Below the pieces are notes generated by a model that saw nothing but the letters and a program-made list of their open reading frames with translations, was not told the origin of the DNA and did no database searches. The position numbers and the translations under genes were made by a program. A stretch of DNA of 64,000 nt from positions 92,992,799-93,056,798 of the forward strand of contig OU015490.1 in NCBI GenBank assembly GCA_907164885.2, in the 5' to 3' direction. Positions 47,675 to 58,293 of the stretch are shown here, one piece after another. Each line of letters starts with the position of its first letter. Position 1 is the stretch's first letter. Source of the DNA: Dolomedes plantarius. Lineage: Eukaryota; Arthropoda; Arachnida; Araneae; Dolomedidae.

Positions 47675-48492
47675 TCTATATATATAAAACAGTTCCATAA
47701 CTGACTGACTGACTGACAGATAACGCACAGACCAAACCGCTGGACGTAAAGGGCTGAAATTTTGCATGGCGATATTTCTTATAGTGTAAGGGTGCAGTAA
47801 GAAAGGTTTTTGCAAAATTCTTCTTAGATTTTTTTAAATTAAAATTTTAAGCTCTTTTTGTAATATTCTTTGAAGTTTGTTTTTAAAAGAATAATTGGCG
47901 GGTTATAAAATCTATATCGCGAGAAAGATCATAAAAATTCCTTTAAAATGAAATCTTTTTCGAATCTTTACCTCCATTTTCTGACTTTTGGGGAATTTTT
48001 AAAATTTAATTTTTAGAATTTAATTTTTTAAATGCTAATCACTTGGTTTCTATTCTTTTTGCTATACTTTAAATTAATTTTCCATCACGTGCGTAACAAC
48101 GAAATAAATTGACTTTTTTTTTCTAATGTGGCAGACGATTGGGCATTATCCAAAATAATATTAAAATACAGTAAAAGAAATGTTCCTCAAAGTGTACTAT
48201 ATTAACTGTACTATATTCTTTGGTATGTTCTATTAGATTTAATTTCAATATTTTCTTCTTCATTATTTTGTCTATAAAAATATCCGTTACGATTTTTTAT
48301 AATTATATTTTTGGGGGATTTTTTTGTGGCATTAACTGCATACATTGACCGTTGTATTTATTATAAATATATTCTTTTGCTCTTTTTTACATTAATTGCA
48401 TACATTGACTGTTGTATTTAATTTGAATGTACTCTGTAGCGAAGCGAGGGTATTTTTCAGCCGAGTATATTCAGCCGAGGGTATTCAGCTAG
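47675..48492 (+). mobile_element. Non-autonomous Helitron-like element, type 2, copy C
   Basis: Starts TCTATATATATAAAACAG, has GACTGACTGACTGACAG next, and ends CAGCTAG. Just upstream of the end, TATTTTTCAGCCGAG / TATATTCAGCCGAG / TATTCAGCTAG shows the 3' terminus partly triplicated. Homologous throughout to the copies at 3862, 17750 and 57741. Confidence 0.8.
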
Positions 48493-48654
48493 TGCTATAT
48501 ATATAGGTATAATCAATAGCATCTAAATGAGTTTCTAATACATTGACCTTGAAAATGTTTTTCAAAATTAATAGCAGACTTGAAGGGTAAAATAATTCTA
48601 TATGTCTGTGAATGTTGTTGTTGCTTAGGCCCCTTGACGTAAAGGCCAAGACAA

Positions 48655-49315
48655 AGATATCCCTATTTTCAATCATCAGAAGTTAAGAAAATAATGTGTT
48701 CAGAAATATGAAAATTTTACTGTGAGTTAAACACTCTTTTTTATTTATAAATAAGGCTCTTAATTTTTTCTAAGTTGAAGATAAATATTTTAATTTTTTA
48801 AAATTTCAACAATTGTTTTTTTAATGTTATGTCATTGCGCGCAGTTTTGCGTCCGTATATTAAGGAATATACATATTTTTTCGGTTTTAAAATTATCTTT
48901 TATATTATATATTTAAACTGACCAACTTTGAAATTAAAATTCTTGGTTCTTCATAAAAAAAATATTTTTAAAAATTGTAAAATTTCAAAAAGAATTTGAT
49001 AAATTTTACTGGAATTAAAATTTTTATGGCAGGAATGACATAATAGTAGGTCATTTTTATGATATATGTTTATATTGCCCGTGTATAAAATTTCATGGTA
49101 TTCTGGCAAACTGTTTCAGTGATATCATGTGCGCAATGACATAACAATGAATGAAACAATGGTTAAAATTTTAAACAATTATAACATTTATCTTCAAGCT
49201 TGAAAATACTGAGAGCCAAATTTATAAAGAAGAAAGAGTGTTTAACTCACAGTAAAATATTCATATTTCTGAATAAATTATTTTAGTAAGTACTGATGAT
49301 TGAAAATAGGGATAT
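48655..49315. repeat. Long inverted repeat, arms about 185 bp, spacer about 290 bp
   Basis: The left arm (48655-48840) is complementary to the right arm (49131-49315). Matched blocks are ATCCCTATTTTCAATCATCAG at the outer end, CAGAAATATGAAAATTTTACTGTGAGTTAAACACTC in the middle (with few mismatches) and GTTATGTCATTGCGC at the inner end. It could be a foldback transposon or two copies of a repeat in opposite orientation. No coding lies in the spacer. Confidence 0.85.
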
Positions 49316-49688
49316 GTTTGTCGAGTCTCTTGTCCTTTAAAATGTACGTGACTCCTTAAATACCAGCTTTATGTAGTTACCGAAGAAGCTGTTATTATTG
49401 AAGCAGGATCATTACGACTAGTATTCAACTCTGCTGTTATTTGCTGTACTGTAATCGTATGTCTTGGCCGTACATCCGAAGCAAAACATTGAAGTTCAGT
49501 CTTTCCCTCACTGACAACTTCGTGTGGCATACAGAGTTTTTATGTTTAGCAGCAACACCATGTTCATTTTTTTTTTACCGTGTCATGATCCTTGATACTG
49601 TGCATGGTGATATATCCATATGTGGAGACAGGAGAGTTAGCGTCACAGGCGCGATAACGTCATCTACCGCAAGGTAAGTGGTACTACG
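49316..49688. other. Intergenic stretch leading into the minisatellite
   Basis: A 78-codon frame (49441-49677) has no recognisable motif. Near 49665 CGTCATCTACCGCAAG is followed by GTAAGT, a possible donor site, but without other gene support. Confidence 0.35.
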
Positions 49689-50258
49689 CAGAACGCTGGA
49701 GGTTATTGTAGAATTCAGACGCTTCTGATATGTTCTTAGGCAGAACGTCGGAGGTAATTGTAGACTCCGGACGCGTCTGACATTTTCCATAGGCAGAACG
49801 TCGAGGGTTATTGCAGACTCCAGACGTGTCTGATATGTTCTTGGGCAGAACGTCGGAGGTTATTGTAGACTCCGGAAGCTTCTGATATGTTCTTAGGCAG
49901 AACGTCGGAGGTTATTGTTGAATCCAGACGCGTCTGATATGTTCTTAGGCAGAACGTTAGAGGTAATGGCAGACTCCGGACGCGTCTGATATGTTCTTAG
50001 ACAGAACGTCGGTGGTTATTGTAGAATCCGGACGCGTCTGATATGTTCTTAGGCAGAACGTCGGATGTTATTGCAGACTCCGTACGTGTCTGATATGTTA
50101 GTCAGAACGTCGGAGGTTATTGTAGAATCCGGACGCGTCTGATATTTTCTTAAGCAGAACGTCGGAGGTTATTGTAGACTCCGGACGCGTCTGATATGTT
50201 CTTAGGCAGAACGTCGGAGGATATTGCAGACTCCGGACGTGTCTGGTATGTTCTTCGT
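49689..50258. repeat. Minisatellite, 52-bp unit, eleven copies
   Basis: CAGAACGTCGGAGG-type blocks start at 49689, 49741, 49794, 49846, 49898, 49950, 50002, 50054, 50103, 50155 and 50207, so the period is 52 bp with one 49-bp unit. Each unit also has TATTG(T/C)AGA(C/A)TCC and a GACGCGTC palindrome followed by TGATATGTTCTTAGG. It is GC-richer than the flanks and non-coding. Confidence 0.95.
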
Positions 50259-51156
50259 AACTTTGAGATACTCATGTCTAAATTTTCATGTAAATAATAT
50301 TCTTCTATGTGTAATATAATTGTACTGTGTTTGTACGTGCTGTGCTTTGTCTTGGAATAAACTATATATGTTAAAACAAGCTTGTTCTTGATTGGATTAA
50401 CGGACACTTAAATCGGTAATCGTCACAACAATAATCTCTGCCATTTTAGTCTCGGGAGCACCCGCAAGACTCGCTCCAATCATTATACCTTTCTGCAAGT
50501 CTCTAAGATCCAAAATTTTGCATATCGATTCCACCAAACATATATCTACATCGACTGAAATACTACTGAGTAATAGTTTTTGAGGTTATTACATTTACTA
50601 ATTTCCATAGTAATTTAAACTATAAAGTTTATTATAATATCTTTCACACACAACTGTATAGGATAAAAGACATTTGCAATAACAGTAATAATTTCTTGGA
50701 AGCATGTAATATTTTCTAGGAAAACCTAGGCAAGAATAATTTCCCTAAAAACTTTGATAATATAAAATTATTTTTAAAAAAGGTATTTAGACTCGGGTTT
50801 ATTTTAAAGGCCAGTTAAAGGTCAGGTTTTTTTTCCGTATTTCTTTCAATACTTATTTTTTTGCATATCAATTAGGTAGTGACGCTGTAGTTCTACTGCG
50901 GTGCTACAATTATTAAGGTTAAATAGCTAATTCTTCGTTTCAACCGTCACTTCTTAAATTATCGGGGTAGGGTGAGTTTGCCAATGAAATTCTGTTCTTT
51001 TTTTTGTGTGTGTGTTCTTTTGTGTACTGAAATTTCTAATACTTTTGACTTTCTGTTTTTCAATGTGGGGATCTCGGGAACTTTGGATGTTTTTTGGCTA
51101 GACTTACATCCTATCCAGAAAGTTCCCCCTTGAGGTAACCGACTCGGTTAGGCCTA
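50259..51156. other. Intergenic spacer before the Harbinger element
   Basis: Nothing supported. A GGAATAAAC polyadenylation-like site lies near 50355. Confidence 0.45.
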
Positions 51157-51281
51157 GGCCTTATCACACGTCAACTCGTACCCGTTTAAAATGCAACGGA
51201 TTCAAGATACGATTCCCTTTCGCGATGAAAAAACATCGTGTAGGGTTGCTTTTGAATCGCAAAAGCAAACGTCTGGAATTG

Positions 51282-51360
51282 GCGTTTAAACGCGCTTGCG
51301 TACCTGAAATTGGCGATTAATCGCACCTGCGTATATGGAATGACGTTTATCGCGCATGCG
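51282..51360. promoter_or_regulatory. Three subterminal palindromic repeats
   Basis: GCGTTTAAACGC (51282-51293), GCGATTAATCGC (51313-51324) and GACGTTTATCGC (51342-51353) recur about 30 bp apart. Each is preceded by GGAATTG/GAAATTG/GGAATG and followed by a GCxTGCG block. They lie between the left terminal repeat and the transposase start. Their position and symmetry suit binding sites for the transposase or its partner, or promoter elements. That role is inferred. Confidence 0.5.
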
Positions 51361-51394
51361 TTAACGAGTGTGAGGTTGCAATTTGTTGTACGCG

Positions 51395-53772
51395 ATGGAA
51401 ATATTAGAAAATATTAAAATATGTACTACAGTATTAGCCATTACTGCAGTGATGGATTTAATAAATAAGGAGAAAACTCGACTTAGACCGAAGAGATCTG
51501 CTTGGTCCAGAAAGTGGTTACAAAGAAGAAATAAATTGGGCTGCTATGAAAATCTCATGCGAGAACTAGCATTAGAGGTAAGTACTCTGTTGTCTACTTA
51601 ATATGCCTTTAATTACATACCATACTATGTATTTCATTTATAAACATGCGGTTTATGGTTAGAACGTTTATAAAAAATGACAGATTTAAAATTAAAGAAA
51701 GAAGTGTTGAGGAAAATAGATGAACGTTATAACATGGTTGCAACACCAGCTCATCTGCTCTCTTACTTGCCTGATTCAAAAACAAAAAATTCAAGAACTG
51801 AATTATCTGCTGATGAAAAAAAGACAAGCATTGGAATATGCTAAAAAGAAGTTCCTTCATTATTCTCTACTACTAGTAGATAGAGCAAGTGGTAGTTTTT
51901 ATTTATTTTTAATGATTAAATTTGCAACACTATTTCAGATTAACTTGACAATTAAAAATTATCAATAAAGTCTACATTTTTAAAAAAAATTAATACAATT
52001 ATACCATTGTTAATTTAAAAAATGTTATCTTCGAATATTCTTAGAATTTTTTGTAATTATTTGAAAAGTAGGTAACACTAATGTACATTAGTTAAAAGTA
52101 TTATTTGAATATCATAACTATGGTATATTTATGACAGATGATACTCTTGGACAAACTTGTTGCGAATCGACATTTTTATCCTAAAACAAGGGGGGGGGGG
52201 GGAAATAGCTAGTTTAAAAAAAAAAAAAACCTGTTTTTTTTTCCTACTCTGATGTCTGTACAACTCATAGAAATACAATTAATGATTTAATTATTAGTTA
52301 AGAAATTTTTATCCCTGCAATATACAGTGTAACTATATTACTTATGAGCATTTGTTTATTTATGCCTAATACACATATATATTTAATGTTTAAACTTTTT
52401 AATTGTAGTTTGAGTTTTCTGATTCTTTTCAAGAATTTTAAATACTTAATATGTACAATTCTTTGTGCATTTTAAAGTATGTACAATTTATAACATTGTT
52501 CTAAAGTAATATGTTTTGTTAGTTTTAAGGTAAATTTTTTAATTATAAATGAAAACAATTTGTAAATCAATGTACAATGTGCAGCAATTTCTATTTTTAA
52601 AACATTAGGACACTGAAGGTTATCGTCGATGGATTAGAATGACCACTGCTGATTTTGAATTTCTAGTTCAGAAAATTTCACCATTGATAAAAAAAGAAAG
52701 CACTGTGATGCGTGAAGCCATACCAGCCGCTGAGAGATTGGCAGTTACATTACGATATCTTGCAACAGGTTAGAAACTTTTTTATATATTTTCAAGAAAT
52801 AAAAGATTATATTTATTCATAATTTATACTATTAAATATATATATTGGACTTTTTGATTATTAAAAAGTATATGAATACAATTCATATCATTTTTAAATT
52901 GACATTTAATAATGTATAACACAAACATTTATTTTATTTTATAATGACATGAACTTCTATCATATGCATTCCCTTTTATATTGGTTTTTATTTATATATA
53001 CATTTTTTCCTTTTTGCATACAGGAGAAACTCAGACATCATTGGCATATCAATTCCGGATCGCTCAAAACACTATATCTGGAATTATACCTGTGGTGTCT
53101 GATGCATTAATCAACACCTTGATGCAAGATTATTTAATAGTCCCATCTACAGAAGCAGAATGGGAAATTATTTCTGAACAATTTAATAATATGTGGAACT
53201 TCCCTATGTGTATCGGTGCAATGGATGGAAAGCACATAAAAATCTCACCACCCCCTGGGTCTGGTTCCATTTATTATAATTATAAAGGCGATTTTAGCCT
53301 GGTACTCCTAGCACATGTTAATGCCAATTTAGAGTTTATCTATGTTGATATTGGAACAAATGGTAGAATAAGTGATGGGGGTGTATGGGCTAAAAGTAAA
53401 TTAAAAGCATCCATAGAATCTGGGAAACTTAATATCCCAAAGTGTGGTACTCTACCGAACAGTACATTAACTGTACCGTATGTTATTGTGGCTGATGATG
53501 CATTTCCTCTCTGTGAGAATATTATGAAACCATATCCTGGGAGAAATCTCACAGAGGAGAAAAGGATCTTCAATTACAGAGTCTCCAGAGCTCGAAGAGT
53601 CTCTGAAAATGCATTTGGTTTACTGGCTGCTCGATTTCAGATTTTTAAGAGCCCAGTAAATGCCAGACCCGATCGGGTAAAAAAAATTGTACTTGCCACT
53701 TGCATTCTGCACAATTTTTTGAAAAAAAAGAGCAGAAAGCATCTACATTACAAGTGGCAGTATAGATACTGA
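51395..53772 (+). CDS. Harbinger DDE transposase (HARBI1-like), three exons, C-terminus frameshifted
   Basis: Cuts and joins the transposon ends in the nucleus. Exons are 51395-51577, 52609-52768 and 53024-53772, all with GT-AG introns (GAG|GTAAGT, TTAG|GAC, ACAG|GTTAG, ACAG|GAG) and compatible phases. As read they give 363 residues. The N-terminal part (WSRKWLQRRNKLGCYENLMREL, then MREAIPAAERLAVTLRYLATG) is the usual Harbinger helix region. Catalytic residues are D182 in GAMDGKH, D272 in VADDAF and E309 in VSENAFG (36 residues between the last two). After CILHNFLKK an A8 run (53722-53729) shifts the frame. With one A fewer, reading would continue for about 75 codons to 53956, and that frame holds the expected YFNSVGAVPWQ-type ending. 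So this copy is truncated by one base or the run is a sequencing error. Confidence 0.93.
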
Positions 53773-53996
53773 AGATCACAAAAATCTATGCATAAGAAAA
53801 GGCAATTTCAGAGATAGAAATAGCAGCCTCCATAACTTTCGGAGAGTACCACAAAATTCATCTCAATGTTCCAAACAGGTGCGTGAAATATTTTGTACAT
53901 ATTTTAATTCTGTTGGTGCTGTTCCATGGCAAAGTGATATGTGTAAATATCATTAAGCATTTACTCTGAAATAAATGAAATATTTTAAATTTTATT

Positions 53997-55067
53997 TTAT
54001 TCCTCATCACTTTTTTCATTGTATTTAATTTCATATAAAATTTGTTGAATTTTCAGTCTTGCTTTTTCTCTTTTTTTTCTGGACATAGACCTCATATAAT
54101 CTGCTATATATTGTCCATATCCGTCCTCACCATCAAGCTCCTTTTTCATATTTAATTTCTTGAGGACATTAGAGGCTTGCTCGAATATGTCCTCGGATGT
54201 TTTCCTATGTTTCATTTGTGATTCAGACCTTTTTCTTTTTGGAGTGCTGTCTTCCGAGTCTACTGGATCTCTATAAAATGGTGTACCAAATTCCTCTTGA
54301 GATGCAGGTTGAGATGCAGCCTGAAAAGAAAAGAAGTCATTTTTTCAAGAGAAATGATTTTTCAACTTAGGACAGGGTTTAATATTTAACAAAAAAAATT
54401 AATTAAATACCAAAAGATATTTAAATATCATGAATATATAAAAATGTATTAAACATAATAAAAAGTTATACTATAAAACGCAAAATATTAAAAGCCGAAG
54501 CATTGAGATGGAATCTGTGATATGAACACCCAAGAGCAAAATAGTGCACACAAAACAATTGTCTCATGAAACAAATAGCAGTATTATTTATTGCAAGTCA
54601 TATATATGTATGTATATAGAGTTTCCCCCAGACAGTTTCAGGAGGGCAAGGCGGCCCCGCCTGCCTTTTGATATAGTGCCTCATAAGTATATATAGTGCC
54701 TCATAAGTATATATAGTGCCTCATAAGTATAATATACTGCCTCATAAGTATAATATAGTGCCTCATAAGTATTATAAGCGCCTTTAAGAATAAAAAATTT
54801 CCTTACAAATCTAAAAAGTCCCCTTTTCCAAAAGCAGCGACCTGTCCTTTTTCTAAGCATGGGGGAAACTATATATATATATATATATATATATACTTGG
54901 GATACATCACTGATTGCAAGATGTGGTACAGAAGAAAAAAAAAAGTATATGCATTAAAAAATCTTTTTCAAGCTGTGCGTTTGAAATATTTGAAAGAGAA
55001 AAAATTTTGATCAGATTCAGAAAAATTAAAATGTAAAATATCAGAAAATTGTATGATCATTACACAC

Positions 55068-55100
<33 letters not shown>

Positions 55101-57177
55101 GCCAACATTGCCAAAAGCTTTTCAGGAGCAAATACAAAAGATTTCAGGAGTTTTGAGGAGCATTTCAGGAGCACACCACCAAATTGATAATTTAAAAATG
55201 TTTTTATACACATACATATATGTGAGTGCGTGCAAACTTGTAATTAAAAAACAATGAATTTTAGGAAAAAACTATAAATTATTTTTCTGCAAAACTAGTT
55301 TTCTTAGCAATTTCCAGATTACACAATAAGACTAACTGCATTGGAATGTTCACAGTGTCATATAAAGTTTTAAGAGTAAATTTGTGCAAAATCAAAATGT
55401 AAAGTCTTACTTCCTAGCCTTCAACATACATTCATAAGTTTATAAGCACAAGGGAGTTAGAATTACAGATTCTTAATTAATCAAAGCAAGTTGAGATACC
55501 ACAGTAATATATGATTTCAATTACCTTTTGGTAGGTTTGCTACTATAGACTTTAAAAAAATTAATCAAAACTTTGTTGGCACAATAATTTTACCAAATTT
55601 TATTTTATTTTCACTAATATTATAAAAAATATGTAAATAAATAGAATTTATACTAAAAAATTTAGTAACCATGTGCACACAGCTAATTATTGTTTCTTTA
55701 ATGCTTGATAACTTGCTTTTTTAGCTCTGATTAAATTAATCTAATTCTGATTAATAGCTCTGGGATAGAGACACTTTATAATTTTTCCACAAAAGAAATA
55801 TATATTTGATGATAAACAACCAATGATAAATTTAACTTTTAATCCACAATACATTTTAATGTACAAACAGTTAACAGCAATTGTATATACAAATAACTTT
55901 CTGAAATTATATCAGGTAACACCCATGAAAATGAATATTGTGCATTTTTCTTAAAAGTTTATTAAATTCTTTTTTTTTTTTTGATGTGATATAGTCCAAG
56001 AACAAATTTACTAATGAAAGTATCAGTTTTAAAATGACACACAAATTAAAACATGAAAATTAATAAGTTTTCTAACAGTTAATTAAAAGATTCAAAGAAA
56101 TCTTACCTCAAATGGAGTTACTTCACACTCCACAGGCATGTCCAAATTCGACGAACTTTCTTGTGGTTCATGAACGTCATTTAAAAATGCCAATTTAGAA
56201 AAGTGTGTCCACTTGGGCTGCATTTCAAAGGCCCCTGAGCCACTTTTTAGAGACCTCAGCAGCTTTTTCTTTTTGAAGTAATAGGCCTTCAAATTTATGA
56301 ATTTGCGCTTGAGCAATTCTGAATGGATTAAGGAATGAAAAAGTAGATAAGTTCACATTTATGTTAAAGTATTTCAATAAAAATAATAAGAAATAAAATA
56401 TAAATTTATAATATAAATTCTTTTTATTTAAAAAATAAAATTGTCTTGACACTTCAGATTGAATCATATATATTTTGTGTTTTGAATGAGAACAAAAAGC
56501 AAATTATTTATTTTTTTTAGAAAATTGTTTCTGTTTTGAAGTGGTTAATCTTCATTATTTATAAATTATAATTCTGTTCTCAAATGAAAAAAGTTTTAAA
56601 ATATGATATTAATACAATTACAAATATAAAATGGAGGTTTTTATGTTAAGCGAATTAAATTTATGCCATGCATGGAAATATTAATATCTTAAACAATAGG
56701 TTGACTATTGAAAATATCAAAATAGCGGATATTTTTTATATTTTCGAAAATATCATATTTACGAACTCTGATATAGTCTAATGATTTGTTTACATTTCAG
56801 TATTTGGCGACCATATTGGCGACAAACTGACTCGTTGCTCAAAACACGAATTTTAGAAAATGATATTCAAATAATATTGCTGCGAATATGGACTACAAAG
56901 ATTAGTGTATGTAATTATGAAGCATTAGCCGTTTACAAAATAAATTCGCACATATCAAATCAAATTAACAACAATGAAAGTAGCACTTACCGGTGGTAAA
57001 AAGACTTGAATGACTGGGCCATTTTGATGTCATCAAAAGGCTAATTTCTTCGTATCCTAGGTGTTTGAGATTCTTTTTGGTGTAATTTGGGTCTGCTATA
57101 TCCCACAAAAACTTTTTTTTTAATACTTCGTCAATAAAATTTTCTTCTATCTCCGCAGACCACTGTGCAGCCGCCAT
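53997..57177 (-). CDS. MADF-BESS DNA-binding protein of the Harbinger element, three exons, intact
   Basis: A putative nuclear partner that would bring the transposase to the transposon ends. Exons are 57177-56991, 56318-56107 and 54320-53997, with GT-AG junctions (ACCG|GTAAGT, TTCAG|AATT, GAG|GTAAGA, TTTCAG|GCTG) and matching phases. The product is 240 residues. Residues about 13-110 are a MADF (Myb/SANT-like) domain: FIDEVLKKKFLWD near the start, then SGSGAFEMQPKWTHFSKLAFL at its end. A basic KRKR stretch is at 161-164. Residues 200-232 (YGQYIADYMRSMSRKKREKA onward) form a BESS protein-interaction motif. An in-frame upstream ATG at 57345 lies within the terminal repeat. I prefer MAAAQW at 57177 because the MADF domain follows directly. 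The stop lies only about 40 bp from the ancestral transposase stop, so the genes converge. Confidence 0.9.
54618..54869. repeat. Small inverted-ended element with 20-bp minisatellite in the MADF-BESS intron
   Basis: AGTTTCCCCCA at the left (about 54619-54629) and TGGGGGAAACT at the right (54859-54869) are exact inverses, suggesting a short non-autonomous insertion. Inside, ATATAGTGCCTCATAAGTAT recurs five times (starts 54671, 54691, 54711, 54732, 54753). TA-rich flanks prevent recognition of a target duplication. A (TA)n tract follows to 54895, and another lies at 55070-55098. Confidence 0.65.
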
Positions 57178-57416
57178 CTTGAATATCAGTCGTTGTGACG
57201 TATGAGAAAGGGTGAACTTCTTCGGCCGCTGATAGGTCGATTTCACGATTGTAAACGCGTACGCGTTGCTTTTTCCGTACATGTTGGAAAATGAATCGGA
57301 TTCATCAGGTGCCTCTATCACACGGGGAATTTGTGCGTTCTTCATCGCGAAAGGGAATCGTATCTTGAATCCGTTGCATTTGAAACGGGTACGCGTTGAC
57401 GTGTGATAAGGCTTTA

Positions 57417-57544
57417 ATGATGAGACCGGTCGATTGCCTCGATATATTTTTCGGATTGTTATTGGTATTTTTGTATTTTATATTACTGAGTGATTACTAA
57501 TACTCGTAATGCCCCGTACTATATACTTTTAATTTCCAATGCAC
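57417..57544. other. Short spacer between Harbinger and SINE
   Basis: No feature seen. Confidence 0.5.
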
Positions 57545-57740
57545 CAAGCAGGGCACGAGGAAGCAACTAAGGCCTCCCGGTTGAATCCTTTCCGGTGAAT
57601 AGGCTACCACCACAATTTAGACATAGCACCTCCAGGGTCGACATCTGGTGGGCTCGCACCTTCTCCCACTCCTCTCTGACATCGTAGAAGGACTTTCTGG
57701 TCTACAGATTTAACGAGCCCATATCCGGCCTAGGCACTAA
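57545..57740 (-). repeat. SINE family 1 copy, 5' part cut by Helitron-like insertion
   Basis: Read on the minus strand, CCGGATATGGGCTCGTTAAA, GTAGACCAGAAAGTCC, GAGTGGGAGAAGGTGCGAGC and CAGATGTCGACCCTGG follow the family order. The match stops at the Helitron-like border (57741), so the promoter-bearing head is missing. It provides the uninterrupted TTAA site used to interpret 35692-36296. Confidence 0.75.
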
Positions 57741-58261
57741 TCTATATATAGAAAACAGTTCCGAAACTGACTGACGGACTGACTGACTGACAACGCACAG
57801 ACCAAACCGCTTGACCTAAAGGGCTGAAATTTTGCATGGAGATTCTTCTTATGGTGTAGGGGTGCACTAAGAAAGATTTTTGAAAATACTTCTTCGATTT
57901 TTTTAAATTAAATTTTTAATCTGTTTTTGTAACATTCTTTAAAGTTTGCATTTAAAACAATAATTCGAGGGTTATAAAATTTATATCACGAGAAAGATCA
58001 ACAACGAAAAAAATTGACAATTTTTTTTCTAATGCGGCAGACGATTGGACATTATCCAAAAAAATATTAAAATACAGTAAAAGATATGTTCCTTAAACTG
58101 TACTATATTAACTGTACTATATTCTTTAGTATATTTTATTAGATTTAATTTGAATATTTTCTTCTACATTATTTTGTGTATAAAAATATCCCTTACGATT
58201 TTTTTATAAATGTATATATAATTTTTCTACATCAATTGCATACAATGATCGTTGTATTTAT

Positions 58262-58293
<32 letters not shown>

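Larger units (their letters stand above)
51157..57413. mobile_element. PIF/Harbinger transposon, near-intact, 6.26 kb
   Basis: The outer 72 bp of each end are inverted copies with only two mismatches. Both start GCCTTATCACACGTCAAC (one base in from the edge) and continue to CTTTCGCGATGAA. The flanking trinucleotides are CTA on the left and TTA on the right, close to the TTA/TAA duplication of this superfamily but not identical. The element carries a transposase gene on the plus strand and a MADF-BESS protein gene on the minus strand, converging. This two-gene organisation is known for Harbinger elements, where the second protein is a DNA-binding partner. Small repeats and (TA)n tracts sit in the introns. 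Confidence 0.93.

Noticed and set aside
49689..50258. CRISPR-like regular spacing
   Set aside because: The whole 52-bp unit repeats, with no unique spacers; the DNA is eukaryotic. The 102-bp array is rejected for the same reason.
53340..53573. 77-codon minus-strand frame
   Set aside because: Shadow of the Harbinger transposase exon 3.
51395..57345. Host HARBI1-like gene or host MADF-BESS gene instead of a transposon
   Set aside because: Both genes lie between closely matching 72-bp inverted ends, which marks them as transposon genes.
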